Of a DNA stretch of 64,000 nt, positions 37,801 through 46,624 are shown piece after piece. Source of the stretch: Mycolicibacterium chubuense NBB4 (lineage in GTDB: Bacteria; Actinomycetota; Actinomycetes; Mycobacteriales; Mycobacteriaceae); assembly GCF_000266905.1 (NCBI RefSeq), contig NC_018027.1, positions 1,426,001-1,490,000 on the forward strand. Direction: 5' to 3'. Each line of letters opens with the position of its first letter. The stretch's first letter is position 1. Under the pieces are notes generated by a model. That model searched no databases. It was not told where the DNA came from and saw only the letters and a program-made list of their open reading frames with translations. A program made the position numbers and the translations under genes.

Positions 37801-37856
37801 GCGAAGCGCTGCAGCGCCTCGACGACGCCATGAAGAACTACCAGTCGGCGCAATAG
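34848..37856 (+). CDS. UPF0182 large integral membrane protein (Rv3193c-like)
   Basis: 1002 aa. About seven membrane helices in the first 330 residues (first at about 16-36) include the conserved [15 protein letters not shown] loop. A large extracytoplasmic domain of about 550 residues follows ([57 protein letters not shown]), then a Pro/Gln/Ala linker (about 895-945) and a short coiled-coil tail. Function unknown. The GTG at 34848 was chosen; an ATG at 34854 is equally possible. Confidence 0.88.
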   Translation: MGMRPAARMPKLTRRSRILIAIALAVVLLLLIGPRLVDTYVDWLWFGELGYRSVFTTQVVTRLVVFLVVALVMGGIVFAALALAYRTRPVFVPTAGPNDPIARYRTAVMTRLRLIGIGVPAFIGVLAGFVAQSYWERVQLFLHGGSFGVSDPQFGIDLGFYAFDLPFYRLVLSYLFVATFLAFIANLVSHYLFGGIRLSGRTGALSRSARIQLISLVGILMLLKAVAYWLDRYELLSHTRGGKPFTGAGYTDINAVLPAKLIMLAIAVICAAAVFSAIFLRDLRIPAIGVVLLLLSSLVVGAGWPLVVEQISVRPNAAQKESEYISRSIAATRQAYGLTEKEVSYRDYAGNAPASAQQVAADRATTSNIRVLDPNIVSPAFTQFQQGKNFYYFSDQLNMDRYPDADGSLRDYVVAARELNPDRLIDNQRDWINRHTVYTHGNGFIASPANTVRGVANDPNQNGGYPEFLASVVGANGSVISPGPAPLDQPRIYFGPVIASAAADYAIVGKNGPDREYDYENNVETKNYTYTGAGGVPIGNWFTRSVFAAKFAERNFLFSSVIGNNSKILFKRDPAERVKAVAPWLTTDTGVYPAIVNKRMVWIVDGYTTLDNYPYSQSMSLSSATTDSNEVAMNRLLPDKQVSYIRNSVKATVDAYDGTVTLYAQDESDPVLQAWEKVFPGTVKPKSDISPELQEHLRYPEDLFKVQRALLAKYHVDDPVTFFSTSDFWDVPLDPNPTASSYQPPYYIVAKNLAENNNSTSFQLTTAMNRFRRDFLAAYISASSDPDTYGRITVLTIPGQVNGPKLAFNAISTDTAVSQDLGVIGRDNQNRIRWGNLLTLPMGQGGLLYVAPVYASPGASDAASSYPRLIRVAMMYNDKIGYGPTVRDALTDLFGPGADATATGPAPTDVPAGQAAQQRPPADQQPAGTPPPRQGRAPQPEVPAAVPPSGPTQLSAAKAAALQNVNSALDALREAQRGGDFAQFGEALQRLDDAMKNYQSAQ

Positions 37857-37868
37857 TCACTGCCGCCG

Positions 37869-40800
37869 ATGCGCTACCGGGTGCTCGGGCCACTGCAGGT
37901 GGTCGATGGGGACGGCCCGGTCGACATCGGGCCGCCCAAGCAGCGGGCGGTGCTGGCCGTGCTGCTGCTCGCCCAGGGCCGGGTGGTGTCGACCGACCGG
38001 CTCGTCGACGCGGTATGGGGTGACGACGCGCCGGCGAGCGCGACGGCCAGCCTGCAGGTCTACATCTCGAATCTGCGCCGTGCGCTGCGCGCCGGGTCCG
38101 GTGGACCCCGCATGGCCTCTCCGATCGTGCGGCGCCCTCCCGGGTACTACCTCGACGTCGATCCCGAGACCGTCGACCTCACGGCGTTCGCCGCCGAATG
38201 TGCCCGCGCCGGTGCCGCGGTGGAGGCCGAGCGATGGCAGGACGCGCTGACCCATGCGGACGGTGCGCTGAACCTGGTGCGCGGTGGGCTGCTGGAAGAC
38301 ATGGTCGACGCGGCGTGGGCACGCGACGACACCGCCCGCGTCACCGAGATGCTCACCGAATGCGTCGCCAACAAGGTCGTGGCGCTGCTCGCGGTGGGCA
38401 GGGTCGGTGCGGCGCTCGCGGAGGCGTCGCGCCTGCGCGAGCTCGAGCCGCTCGCCGACCGAGGGGCCCGGTTGCACATGATGGCGCTCTACCGCGCGGG
38501 GCGCGCCGCCGAGTCTCTGGAGGTCTACTCCCGGCACGCGCGTGTGCTCGACGACGAACTCGGCCTCGAGCCCGGACCGGAGCTGCGGGAGCTGCAGACG
38601 GCGGTCCTGCGGCAGGCTCCCGAGTTGGCCGGCTGGCCGCGGTCCCCGGAATGGACGGGCGCCGCCCCGATGCCGGTGGCCGAACCGGCGCCGGTGGCGG
38701 CGACGGTCGCCGACTCCGCTCCGCTGCGGGCGCCGCTGGTGGGCCGGGAACGCGAACTGTCCACGGCCACTGAGCTTCTCGCGCGGGTCACGAACGGCAC
38801 GAGCAGTTGGCTGGTGTTGTCGGGTCCGCCGGGGATCGGCAAGACCCGGCTCGCCGAGGAGATCGCCGGCCGGGTGGCCGCAGCCGGCGGGGACGTGGTG
38901 TGGGTGAACTGTCCCGACGAGAGAGCGACCCCGCCCTGGTGGCCGATGCGCCAGCTGGTCCGTGCGCTGGGCGCCGACGCCGACTCGGTACTCGAGATAC
39001 CGCAACACGCCGACCCGGACACCGCGAGATTCCTTGTCTACGAACGCATCCAGTCACTCCTGGAGTCGGCACCGGGTACGCTCGCGGTGGTCGTGGACGA
39101 CGTGCAGTGGTCGGACACCACATCGGCGAGTTGTCTTGCCTACATCGCCGGCGCGTTGCGGGACAGGCCGGTGGTGGTGATCCTCACGGTCCGCGACGGC
39201 GAACACCCGCCGCAGATCGCACGGTTGCTGAGCACGGTGGCACGCGGTGAGGCGAACCGGCACATCGAGGTGCCCGCGCTGTCCTCGGCGGACGTCGCCA
39301 CCCTGGCCAACGAGGTGGCGGAGGACGCGGTGTCGCCCGCCGAGGCCGCGGAACTGGCCGCGCGGACGGGCGGCAACCCGTTCTTCGTCTCCGAGTACGC
39401 GCGGCTGCCGCGCGCCGAGAGGGCGGGCAACGAGATCCCGCGCGCGGTGCGCTCGGTGCTGGACCGCAGGCTGGCGGCACTGGATCCCGCTGTGGTGCAG
39501 GTCCTGCGCACCGCTGCGGTGATCGGCGATGTGATCGACGCGGCCGCGGTGCCGGTACTGGCGCAGGCCACCCGGCTGGAGATCGACACGCTCGCCGATC
39601 ACCTCGACGCCGCCGCCGACGAGCGCATCGTCGTCGCGGCCCACGACGGCGACGGATACGAGTTCGCGCACGGCCTGTTGCGCGACCAGCTGCTGGCGAG
39701 CATGCCCGCGCTGCGGCGACAACGTCTGCACGCCACGGTCGCCGACGTGCTGAGCGACTCCACCGCACACGACGCACCGACTCGGCGTGCGCAGCACCTG
39801 ATCGCCGCGCAACAGCTGGTCGAGCCCGCCCCGGTGGTCCAAGCGTGCCGGTTGGCCGCCGAACAGGCCACCGCACAATGGAGTTCCGACATCGCGGCAC
39901 GCTGGTGGCAGGCGGCGCTGGATGCCTACGACCGGCTGCCGGTGTCGGCGCGTGACGATGCGGACCGCGACGCACTGACCGTCGAACTGCTGGAAGCACA
40001 TTCGCGTGCCGGCCGCGGGCAGCTGGTCCTCGACAGCGTGCAGCGCTATCTGGGTGAGGCGCTGCGCAACGGGCGTGCCGCCACCGCCGGGCGGGTCGCC
40101 AGCGCACTGCTGCGCGCCAGCGGCGGATGGCCTTGGCTGGCACCCGGTCACGATCCGGGGGAGCTGCTGGGGCTGCTGACGCGGGCGGCTTCGGTGGCGG
40201 AAAGGGATCCGGCCTCCGCGGCGCGGGTGCTGCCGGCGCTGGCGGTGGGACACTGCTACCACCCGGACGCCGGCATCGCTGCGGACCTGCTGGACCGCGC
40301 CGAACGGGTGGCCGAGGACACGGGGGACGCCGACGTACTCGCCGACGTGCTGATCGGACGGCTCATCACCTACTCCGGGGTGGCCACGCTCAGCGAGCAG
40401 ACGATGACCTGGGTGCAGCGACTGGAAGCCCTGCACCACAACCGATCCCGCGAAGACGCCGTCATCGCCCACTCCGTCGCGACGATGGCGGCGATGAACC
40501 TCGCGGACGTGGCCGGCACGCGCCGGCATCTGCGGGCCGGCATCGCGGGCAGCGAAGACCTCCGATTGCCGGTGCTGCGAGCCCAATTGAGGTGGATGGA
40601 GGCGGTGCTCGCGATGTGGACCGGCGACTTCGCGGAAGCCGAGCGCCACCATGCCATCGCCGCTCATGTGCACGAGCAGACCGAGCTCTACGAAGCCGGC
40701 AGCGGGCTGCTGGCCAGAGCGTCGCTGCTCCGGGAGAAAGGCGGTCCCGTCGACCCGAGCTGGAGCGGGTTGCGCGCCGGGGAGGAGACCGGCGGGCAGG

Positions 40801-41309
40801 GGATGGTCGGGGTGGTGCGCACCGCGCTGCTGACGCTGCAGAGCGGACCCGCCGCACGCGCCGAGGCCGTCGAGACTCTGCAGGCCTGGGCCGCGACCAC
40901 CGACCGTGGGCACATCTGGACGACGCTCGGCCACCAGGCGCTGCTGGCGCATCTGGCCGCCGAACACGAACTCGTCGGATTCGCCGAAGCGCTGCTGGCC
41001 GAGCTGACCCCGTACCGCGACCGGATCGCGGTGATCGGCCAGGTCGGTCTGGCCGGCCCGGTCGCGCTGGCGACGGCGCGGCTGCACGCGCTCGGCGGGG
41101 ACCGGCGCCGTGCCCTGGAGGATGTGGCGATGGCGCGGGGGGTCGCCGAACGCACCGGGGGTGTGCCGACGCTGCTGCGCTGCCGGCTGCTGGAGTGCCA
41201 GCTGACCGAGTCGGCGGCCGAGCGCGCCGCGGCCGCGCGCAGAGTGGCCGGCGACGCCGCGGCGTTGGGTATGGCCGGGGTGGCCCGTGCGGCAGAGGCA
41301 CTGGCCTGA
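37869..41309 (+). CDS. SARP/BTAD regulator with AAA ATPase domain (AfsR-like)
   Basis: 1146 aa. The N-terminal winged-helix plus bacterial transcriptional activation domain (1-250) includes MRYRVLGPLQVVDG, KQRAVLAVLLL, DAVWGDDAPASATASLQVYISNLRRAL and LGLEPGPELRELQ. It is followed by a STAND-type ATPase: GPPGIGKTRLAEE (about 317-329), Walker B VVVDDVQWSD (about 406-415), then a helical TPR-like half of about 600 residues. No LuxR HTH is seen at the C-terminus. Such proteins activate secondary metabolism or envelope genes; the target is unknown. It starts 12 bp after the UPF0182 gene. Confidence 0.85.
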   Translation: MRYRVLGPLQVVDGDGPVDIGPPKQRAVLAVLLLAQGRVVSTDRLVDAVWGDDAPASATASLQVYISNLRRALRAGSGGPRMASPIVRRPPGYYLDVDPETVDLTAFAAECARAGAAVEAERWQDALTHADGALNLVRGGLLEDMVDAAWARDDTARVTEMLTECVANKVVALLAVGRVGAALAEASRLRELEPLADRGARLHMMALYRAGRAAESLEVYSRHARVLDDELGLEPGPELRELQTAVLRQAPELAGWPRSPEWTGAAPMPVAEPAPVAATVADSAPLRAPLVGRERELSTATELLARVTNGTSSWLVLSGPPGIGKTRLAEEIAGRVAAAGGDVVWVNCPDERATPPWWPMRQLVRALGADADSVLEIPQHADPDTARFLVYERIQSLLESAPGTLAVVVDDVQWSDTTSASCLAYIAGALRDRPVVVILTVRDGEHPPQIARLLSTVARGEANRHIEVPALSSADVATLANEVAEDAVSPAEAAELAARTGGNPFFVSEYARLPRAERAGNEIPRAVRSVLDRRLAALDPAVVQVLRTAAVIGDVIDAAAVPVLAQATRLEIDTLADHLDAAADERIVVAAHDGDGYEFAHGLLRDQLLASMPALRRQRLHATVADVLSDSTAHDAPTRRAQHLIAAQQLVEPAPVVQACRLAAEQATAQWSSDIAARWWQAALDAYDRLPVSARDDADRDALTVELLEAHSRAGRGQLVLDSVQRYLGEALRNGRAATAGRVASALLRASGGWPWLAPGHDPGELLGLLTRAASVAERDPASAARVLPALAVGHCYHPDAGIAADLLDRAERVAEDTGDADVLADVLIGRLITYSGVATLSEQTMTWVQRLEALHHNRSREDAVIAHSVATMAAMNLADVAGTRRHLRAGIAGSEDLRLPVLRAQLRWMEAVLAMWTGDFAEAERHHAIAAHVHEQTELYEAGSGLLARASLLREKGGPVDPSWSGLRAGEETGGQGMVGVVRTALLTLQSGPAARAEAVETLQAWAATTDRGHIWTTLGHQALLAHLAAEHELVGFAEALLAELTPYRDRIAVIGQVGLAGPVALATARLHALGGDRRRALEDVAMARGVAERTGGVPTLLRCRLLECQLTESAAERAAAARRVAGDAAALGMAGVARAAEALA

Positions 41310-41315
41310 CGTCGG

Positions 41316-41681
41316 CTACTTGACGATCAACATCCCGTGCATGGAGGGGTGGTACTTGCAGTGGAACGGATATTCGCCCGGTGCGGACGGCGCGGTGAAC
41401 GTGCTCTTCTCCTTGCTCTCCACATCGACGGAGAACGTGCCCGCGGTGTCGGAGGTGACCGAATGCTCGACCGGGTCGCCGTTCGTGACGGCGATCTGAG
41501 CCCCGGGCGGCACCGTGACGGGTCCGCCGTAGTTCATGGCCGCAATCGTCAGGGTGGCCGCGTCGGCCGACGCGGTCGCGATGCCTGACCGGCTCTCGCC
41601 GGAGTTGCTCGATGCACCGCATGCCGTGGCCAACGCCGCAATGAGACATGCGGTGGCCCAGAACAACCCGTGCTTTGTCAT
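41316..41681 (-). CDS. Cupredoxin-family lipoprotein
   Basis: 121 aa from the ATG at 41681. Signal peptide with a lipobox-like ALATAC (Cys at about 21) and a Ser-rich spacer, then a plastocyanin-like domain of about 90 residues. Copper ligands are visible: His in PVEHSV, then Cys, His and Met in PFHCKYHPSMHGM. This is a type I copper site, so a periplasmic electron carrier or copper-binding protein anchored to the membrane. It converges on the SARP gene (6 bp gap) and is divergent from the ABM-like gene. Confidence 0.88.
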   Translation of the reverse strand: MTKHGLFWATACLIAALATACGASSNSGESRSGIATASADAATLTIAAMNYGGPVTVPPGAQIAVTNGDPVEHSVTSDTAGTFSVDVESKEKSTFTAPSAPGEYPFHCKYHPSMHGMLIVK

Positions 41682-41858
41682 CGTCGCCCCTCTCGTATCA
41701 GCCTTCGGCCGAGACACGGTTGTCGACTGGAAATGGTTCAACCACGCCGGGCCGGCCCGCGCACTCGCCGGGGCCATTGCCCTCGGGGACACCACGGAGG
41801 ACGATGGATGGGTTCGGCGGCGCCGGCATGACGCTGCCGCTGACCGTGGAGGCAGACC

Positions 41859-42479
41859 ATGCACGCACGTAGTTCCCACATCCACGCGCGGTCCTCGGCG
41901 ATAGACGCCGGAATCGCCTACATCCACGACACCGTGTGGCCCGCACTGACCGGCCTGGACGGCTACATCGGCTTGTCACTGCTGGTGGACCGACTGTCCG
42001 GGCGGTGCATCGTGACGACGGCGTGGCAGTCCGAGGAGGCGATGATCGCCAGCCGCCGGGAGGCCGACGCGATGCGCGACCGCGCCGCACAGATCCTGGG
42101 CGGCAGTCCCACCGTCGACGAGTGGGAGATCGCCGCGCTGCACCGCGAACACCACTCGACCCCCGGCGCCTGTGTGCGCGTGACGTGGGCGCGGGTCGAT
42201 TCCGAACAGGTCGATCGCGCGGTCGACGGCTATCGGCTGGCCACCATCCCCGCGCTGGCCGAACTCGACGGGTTCTGCAGCTGCAGCCTGCTGGTCGACC
42301 GGGACTCCGGATTCGGCGTCGCCTCGGCCACCTTCGACAGCCTGGACGCGATGCGGCGCAGCCGCGCGGCGTCGGATGCGATCAAGGCCGCCACGGTCCG
42401 CGACACCGGCGTCGAGGTGATCGACGAGTGCGAGTTCGATCTGGTGCTCGCCCACCTGCGGGTCCCCGAGATGGCCTGA
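41859..42479 (+). CDS. Duplicated ABM/dimeric alpha-beta barrel-like protein
   Basis: 206 aa made of two similar halves (about 14-96 and 112-202). The shared pattern is PALTGLDGYIGLSLLVDRLSG and PALAELDGFCSCSLLVDRDSG, each followed by a S-x-A-M segment (SEEAMIASR, SLDAMRRSR) and a final strand. Internal duplication of a ferredoxin-like ABM-type domain would give a pseudo-dimer in one chain. Members bind haem, act as monooxygenases or have no known role; no catalytic residues could be assigned. The ATG follows a GGAGG site. Confidence 0.65.
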   Translation: MHARSSHIHARSSAIDAGIAYIHDTVWPALTGLDGYIGLSLLVDRLSGRCIVTTAWQSEEAMIASRREADAMRDRAAQILGGSPTVDEWEIAALHREHHSTPGACVRVTWARVDSEQVDRAVDGYRLATIPALAELDGFCSCSLLVDRDSGFGVASATFDSLDAMRRSRAASDAIKAATVRDTGVEVIDECEFDLVLAHLRVPEMA

Positions 42480-42494
42480 CCGCTCCGTCTCATT

Positions 42495-42558
42495 CGCCGA
42501 ACTGAGGTTCCCGGTCGCTGATCTGCTGCGGATCACGGCCGGGAACCTCAGTTCGGCG
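42495..42558. repeat. Long perfect inverted repeat (20-bp arms) downstream of the ABM-like gene
   Basis: The 20-bp arms 42495-42514 and 42539-42558 are exact inverse complements. Inside is a second 5-bp stem (42519-42523 with 42531-42535) around a 7-nt loop. A T-rich stretch follows about 13 bp later. It could be a strong terminator between two tandem genes or a small dispersed palindromic element. Confidence 0.85.
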
Positions 42559-42657
42559 CCTGCCCGCTTGGATTTTTCTTAATGCGCAGGCCAAGCGGCC
42601 GCCAAGTCCCACCGGTGATACTTCTCGCGAGCATCAGCCTCGTGAGAAGGGACTTCC

Positions 42658-44046
42658 ATGACGATTCCGGCCGACCTGACCCGCGACGACGCACTGCAGC
42701 GGCTGCGGCAGCACGTCGCCACCCATGCGGCGCTGCCCGGCGAACCCGGGTACGAGCGCTGCGTGCCCTGGAATCTGGCGGCGACGGTGGCTCCTGCCGC
42801 CGTGGTGCTCGCGACGTCGGCGGAGGACGTGGCGGATACGGTGAGATTCGCTGCAGCGCATGGCTTCACGGTGACGGTGCAGGCCACCGGTCACGGCGCG
42901 GTGGGGGTGGGGCACGGCACGATTCTGGTGCAGACCTCGGCGATGAAGCACTGCGAGGTGGACGCACTCAATCGCACCGCCCGGGTGGGTGCGGGCGCGC
43001 GCTGGCAGGACGTCCTCGACGCGGCGACGCCGCACGGGCTGGCGCCGATGTGCGGTTCGGCGCCCGGTGTGGGAGTGGTCGGATATCTCACGGGCGGTGG
43101 CATCGGGCCGTTGGTGCGCACCGTGGGGCTGTCGTCGGACCACGTGCGGGCCTTCGACGTGGTCACCGGTGAGGGTCGGTTGCTGCGGGTGACGCCGGAG
43201 GAGAACGCCGACCTGTTCTGGGGGCTGCGCGGCGGCAAGGCCACGCTGGGTATCGTCACCTCCGTCGAGATCGATCTGCTGCCGATCGCCGAGTTCTACG
43301 GTGGGGCAGTCTATTTCGACGGCTCCGACGCCGCTGCGGTGCTGCATGCGTGGACGGCGTGGTGCTCGCAGCTGCCGGAGACGGCGAACACGTCGATCGC
43401 GATCCAGCAGTTGCCGCCGCTGCCCGGGGTACCGGAGCCGTTGGCCGGCCGGATGACGGTCGCGGTCCGCTATACCGCGGTGGGGGACTTCGCCGAGGCC
43501 GAACGGCTGCTCGCACCGATGCGGGTCGCGGCGACCCCGCTGATCGACACCGTGGGTGTGCTGCCGTACGCGGCAATCGGTGCAGTGCACGCCGATCCGG
43601 TCGACCCGATGCCCATCAACGAGAACCAGGCGCTGCTGTCGGCGCTGCCGGCCGAGGCGGTCGATGCCCTGCTGACGGTCGCGGGCCCGGAATCGGGTTC
43701 GCCGCAGGTGATCGTCGAGCTGCGGATGCTCGGCGGTGCGCTGGCCCGCGAGCCGCAGCACCGCAGCGCGTTCTGCCACCGCAACGCCGCGTTCTCGTTG
43801 GCGACCATCGGTGTGCTGATGCCCGAGACGGCGGCGACGGTCGTCGAGCACGCGGATGCGGTCGTCGAGGCGCTGCAGCCGTGGTCGACGGGCGGACAGA
43901 TGCCCAACTTCGCGCCCTCGTATGACCCGGCCCGACCGGCGCGGGTCTACACCGAGGACACCCTGCACTGGCTGGCCGCGCTGGCCGATCGCTATGACCC
44001 GGCCGGCGTGCTGGCCACCGGCCAGGTGATCCGAACCATGCGCTAG
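42658..44046 (+). CDS. FAD-binding (PCMH-type) oxidoreductase, BBE-like
   Basis: 462 aa. PCMH FAD domain: WNLAATVAPAAVVLATSAEDVADTVRFAAAHG, then ATGHGAVGVG, whose His is the likely site of covalent FAD, GYLTGGGIGPLVRTVGLSSDHV, and a C-terminal berberine-bridge segment with a final LADRYDPAGVL. Relatives include 6-hydroxynicotine and oligosaccharide oxidases. The second covalent Cys of the bicovalent class is absent (GYLTGGG). The substrate is not evident, and the family is often found in catabolic or natural-product loci. Confidence 0.85.
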   Translation: MTIPADLTRDDALQRLRQHVATHAALPGEPGYERCVPWNLAATVAPAAVVLATSAEDVADTVRFAAAHGFTVTVQATGHGAVGVGHGTILVQTSAMKHCEVDALNRTARVGAGARWQDVLDAATPHGLAPMCGSAPGVGVVGYLTGGGIGPLVRTVGLSSDHVRAFDVVTGEGRLLRVTPEENADLFWGLRGGKATLGIVTSVEIDLLPIAEFYGGAVYFDGSDAAAVLHAWTAWCSQLPETANTSIAIQQLPPLPGVPEPLAGRMTVAVRYTAVGDFAEAERLLAPMRVAATPLIDTVGVLPYAAIGAVHADPVDPMPINENQALLSALPAEAVDALLTVAGPESGSPQVIVELRMLGGALAREPQHRSAFCHRNAAFSLATIGVLMPETAATVVEHADAVVEALQPWSTGGQMPNFAPSYDPARPARVYTEDTLHWLAALADRYDPAGVLATGQVIRTMR

Positions 44047-44054
44047 CTGACCCG

Positions 44055-44150
44055 TCCTTCTTCCCCGCGAGCTCCCCCTCCTTCTTCCCCGCGAGCGTGC
44101 GTGTCTGCGGCCGCCACGCCGTCAAAAAACGAGAGTTCGCGCACGTTCGC
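44055..44150. repeat. Tandem 18-bp repeat plus imperfect palindromic element
   Basis: Two identical 18-bp copies (44055-44072 and 44079-44096, 24-bp period) are followed by an element whose ends GCGAGCGTGCG (44091-44101) and CGCACGTTCGC (44140-44150) are inverse complements with one mismatch. Inside is a run of six A. It lies in the FAD gene-htpG gap. From memory, similar palindromic elements recur in fast-growing mycobacterial intergenic DNA. Confidence 0.65.
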
Positions 44151-44263
44151 CGACGCCGAGCCGACCCCGGGCCCGGCGAGCCTGCCGTCGCCGGGCCCGG
44201 CCCCGTGCGGGCTCGCTACTATTTTTCCCGGCATCCGAGGTCGTTTGTCGAAGGGGAAAGCAC

Positions 44264-46216
44264 ATGACTGCGCACGTCGAGCAGCTCGAGTTCCAAGCCG
44301 AGGCCCGTCAACTGCTGGATCTGATGATCCACTCCGTATACAGCAACAAGGATTCGTTTCTGCGGGAACTGATCTCGAACGCCTCCGACGCTCTGGACAA
44401 ACTGCGGCTCGAATCGTTCCGGAACAAGGACCTCGACGTCGACACCTCCGATCTGCACATCGAGATCGAGGTGGACAAGTCGGCGCGCACCCTGACCGTG
44501 CGCGACAACGGCATCGGCATGACGCGCGACGAGGTGGTGGGCCTGATCGGGACGCTCGCGAAGTCGGGCACGGCCGAACTGCGTCAACAATTGCGCGAGG
44601 CCAAAGACAAGGACGCATCCGAGGAGCTGATCGGCCAGTTCGGGATCGGCTTCTACGCGAGTTTCATGGTGGCCGACCGCGTCGAGCTGCTCACGCGCAA
44701 GGCGGGCGAGAGCGAGGCGACCCGGTGGGAGTCCAGCGGCGAGGGCACCTACACCATCGAATCCGTCGACCAGTCCGCTGGCGAGGTACCCCAGGGCACC
44801 TCCGTGACGTTGCATCTCAAGCCCGAAGACCGCGAGGATGAGCTGCACGATTACACCTCGGAGTGGAAGCTCCGCGAGCTCGTCAAGCAGTACTCGGACT
44901 TCATCGCCTGGCCCATCCGGATGGACGTCGAGCGCCGGACGCCGGCACCCGAGGAGGGCGGCGAGGAGTCCGTCACCGTCGAGACGCAGACCCTCAACTC
45001 GATGAAGGCACTCTGGGCCCGGCCCCGCGACGAGGTCTCCGACGAGGAGTACACGGAGTTCTACAAGCACGTCGCCCATGCCTGGGACGAGCCGCTCGAG
45101 GTCATCGCGATGAAGGCGGAGGGCACGTTCGAATACCAGGCGCTGCTGTTCATTCCGTCGCATGCGCCGTTCGACCTGTTCAACCAGAACGCCGCGGTCG
45201 GGGTACAGCTGTACGTCAAGCGGGTCTTCATCATGGGTGACTGCGACCAGCTCATGCCGCCTTACTTGCGCTTCGTCAAGGGCGTCGTCGACGCACAGGA
45301 CATGTCGCTCAACGTCTCCCGGGAAATACTGCAGCAGAACCGGCAGATCAGGGCGATCCGGCGCCGGCTCACCAAGAAGGTGCTCTCGACGATCACCGAG
45401 ATGCAGACCGAGCGGCCGGAGAAATACCGCACGTTCTGGACTCAGTTCGGCAGGGTCCTCAAGGAGGGGCTGCTGTCCGACACGGACAACCAGCAGACGC
45501 TGCTGCGCGTGTCTTCGTTCGCCTCGACGCATAGCGACGACGAACCGACCACGCTCGCCGAGTACGTCGAGCGCATGCCCGAAGGGCAGAGTCAGATCTT
45601 CTACGCGACAGGCGAAACGCGCCAGCAACTGCTGCACTCACCACATCTGGAGGCGTTCAAGGCCAGAGGCTACGAGGTGCTGCTGCTCACCGATCCCGTG
45701 GACGAAGTGTGGGTGGAGTCGGTGCACGAATTCGACGGCAAGCCGCTGCAGTCGGTGGCCAAGGGCGAGGTGGACCTCGACTCCGATGCCGACAAGGCCG
45801 AGCAGGAGGCGCAACGCCAGGAGCGGGAGCAGGAATTCGCCGATCTGATCGCCTGGCTGAAGGACGCGTTGAGCGACCATGTCAAAGAAGTCCGGTTGTC
45901 GACCCGCCTGACTGAGTCGCCTGCGTGTCTGATCACCGACACCTTCGGCATCACGCCTGCGCTGGCGCGCATGTACCGGGCTTCGGGGCAGCCGGTTCCG
46001 GTCGAGAAGCGGATCCTCGAGCTCAATCCGAACCATCCCCTCGTCACCGGTCTGCAGCAGGCGCACAAGAGCCGCGGCGCCGACGACGCGCTGGTTGACA
46101 CTGCCGAACTGCTCTACGGCACAGCACTTCTCGCCGAAGGGGGAGTGCTCGAGGATCCGGCGAAGTTCGCCGGGCTGCTCGTCGACCGACTGACACGGAC
46201 GGTGGGCAACCAGTAA
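44264..46216 (+). CDS. htpG: HSP90-family chaperone HtpG
   Basis: 650 aa, normal length. GHKL ATPase domain: ELISNASDALDKLR with the catalytic Glu/Asn pair (about 40-53), DNGIGMT (80-86), GTLAKSGT and GQFGIGFYASFM. The middle domain includes FVKGVVDAQDMSLNVSRE with the Arg that contacts ATP, and the C-terminal dimer domain ends near NPNHPLV. This is a cytosolic ATP-dependent chaperone for protein folding under stress. A poly-A/GGAAAG-like site precedes the ATG. Confidence 0.96.
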   Translation: MTAHVEQLEFQAEARQLLDLMIHSVYSNKDSFLRELISNASDALDKLRLESFRNKDLDVDTSDLHIEIEVDKSARTLTVRDNGIGMTRDEVVGLIGTLAKSGTAELRQQLREAKDKDASEELIGQFGIGFYASFMVADRVELLTRKAGESEATRWESSGEGTYTIESVDQSAGEVPQGTSVTLHLKPEDREDELHDYTSEWKLRELVKQYSDFIAWPIRMDVERRTPAPEEGGEESVTVETQTLNSMKALWARPRDEVSDEEYTEFYKHVAHAWDEPLEVIAMKAEGTFEYQALLFIPSHAPFDLFNQNAAVGVQLYVKRVFIMGDCDQLMPPYLRFVKGVVDAQDMSLNVSREILQQNRQIRAIRRRLTKKVLSTITEMQTERPEKYRTFWTQFGRVLKEGLLSDTDNQQTLLRVSSFASTHSDDEPTTLAEYVERMPEGQSQIFYATGETRQQLLHSPHLEAFKARGYEVLLLTDPVDEVWVESVHEFDGKPLQSVAKGEVDLDSDADKAEQEAQRQEREQEFADLIAWLKDALSDHVKEVRLSTRLTESPACLITDTFGITPALARMYRASGQPVPVEKRILELNPNHPLVTGLQQAHKSRGADDALVDTAELLYGTALLAEGGVLEDPAKFAGLLVDRLTRTVGNQ

Positions 46217-46411
46217 TACACGCGGCTGGCGACGGCGGTGGATGCGACGGTGAGACCTGATGGACGCGGCTCGGCGGGCGGCCCGACATCGACGCCATGG
46301 ATGTCGCGGTCGGAGCTCTGCAGCAGCGCTCTACGGCGGGTCGACGCCAGCCTGCGCCGGCTCACACCCTTGAGGTCAGATGCAGGCATGGACCCCACCT
46401 GAGCAGGCGAT

Positions 46412-46441
46412 TTGGAGGGTGGACGGGCGCCCCGGTAACCT
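46412..46441 (+). promoter_or_regulatory. Putative promoter of the initiator tRNA gene
   Basis: The -35-like TTGGAG (46412-46417) and -10-like TAACCT (46436-46441) have an 18-bp spacer, so the start would fall a few bases before the tRNA 5' end. The rest of 46217-46411 shows no gene I can support. Confidence 0.45.
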
Positions 46442-46454
46442 AGCGTTCACCCGT

Positions 46455-46528
46455 CGCGGGGTGGAGCAGCTCGGTAGCTCGCTGGGCTCATAACCCAGAG
46501 GTCGCAGGTTCGAATCCTGTCCCCGCTA
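46455..46528 (+). tRNA. Initiator tRNA-fMet (CAT anticodon)
   Basis: A 74-nt cloverleaf. Acceptor CGCGGGG pairs with CCCCGC but leaves the first pair mismatched (C1 with T72), the anticodon loop is CTCATAA (CAT at 46489-46491), the T-loop is TTCGAAT, and the discriminator is A. The unpaired end and the three G-C pairs in the anticodon stem (CTGGG/CCCAG) mark the initiator, not elongator, tRNA. The CCA end is not encoded. Confidence 0.96.
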
Positions 46529-46535
46529 CTAAGTG

Positions 46536-46569
46536 AAACGGCCCCCGGAGGAGACTCCGGGGGCCGTTT
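46536..46569 (+). terminator. Intrinsic terminator after the initiator tRNA
   Basis: A perfect 15-bp stem (46536-46550 with 46555-46569) has a GAGA tetraloop, begins with AAA and ends in TTTT. It is strong in the tRNA direction and its symmetrical A/T ends could also stop transcription from the minus-strand gene. Confidence 0.9.
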
Positions 46570-46624
46570 TCATGAGCACGCCGTCACGGCGGGTTCGCGG
46601 CCCGCTACAGGCACTTCGCCGCTC

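Noticed and set aside
34302..37853. Open frame of over 1180 codons on the minus strand inside the UPF0182 gene
   Set aside because: The composition (Arg/Val/His-rich, low complexity) is typical of a high-GC antisense shadow, and the plus-strand gene is well conserved with clear membrane helices.
37869..44046. A secondary-metabolite cluster around the SARP regulator
   Set aside because: No polyketide, peptide or terpene synthase is present, so only single oxidative enzymes are supported.
46217..46454. Short frames between htpG and the initiator tRNA
   Set aside because: No ribosome binding site or domain, and composition is random for the region. Only a tRNA promoter is supported.
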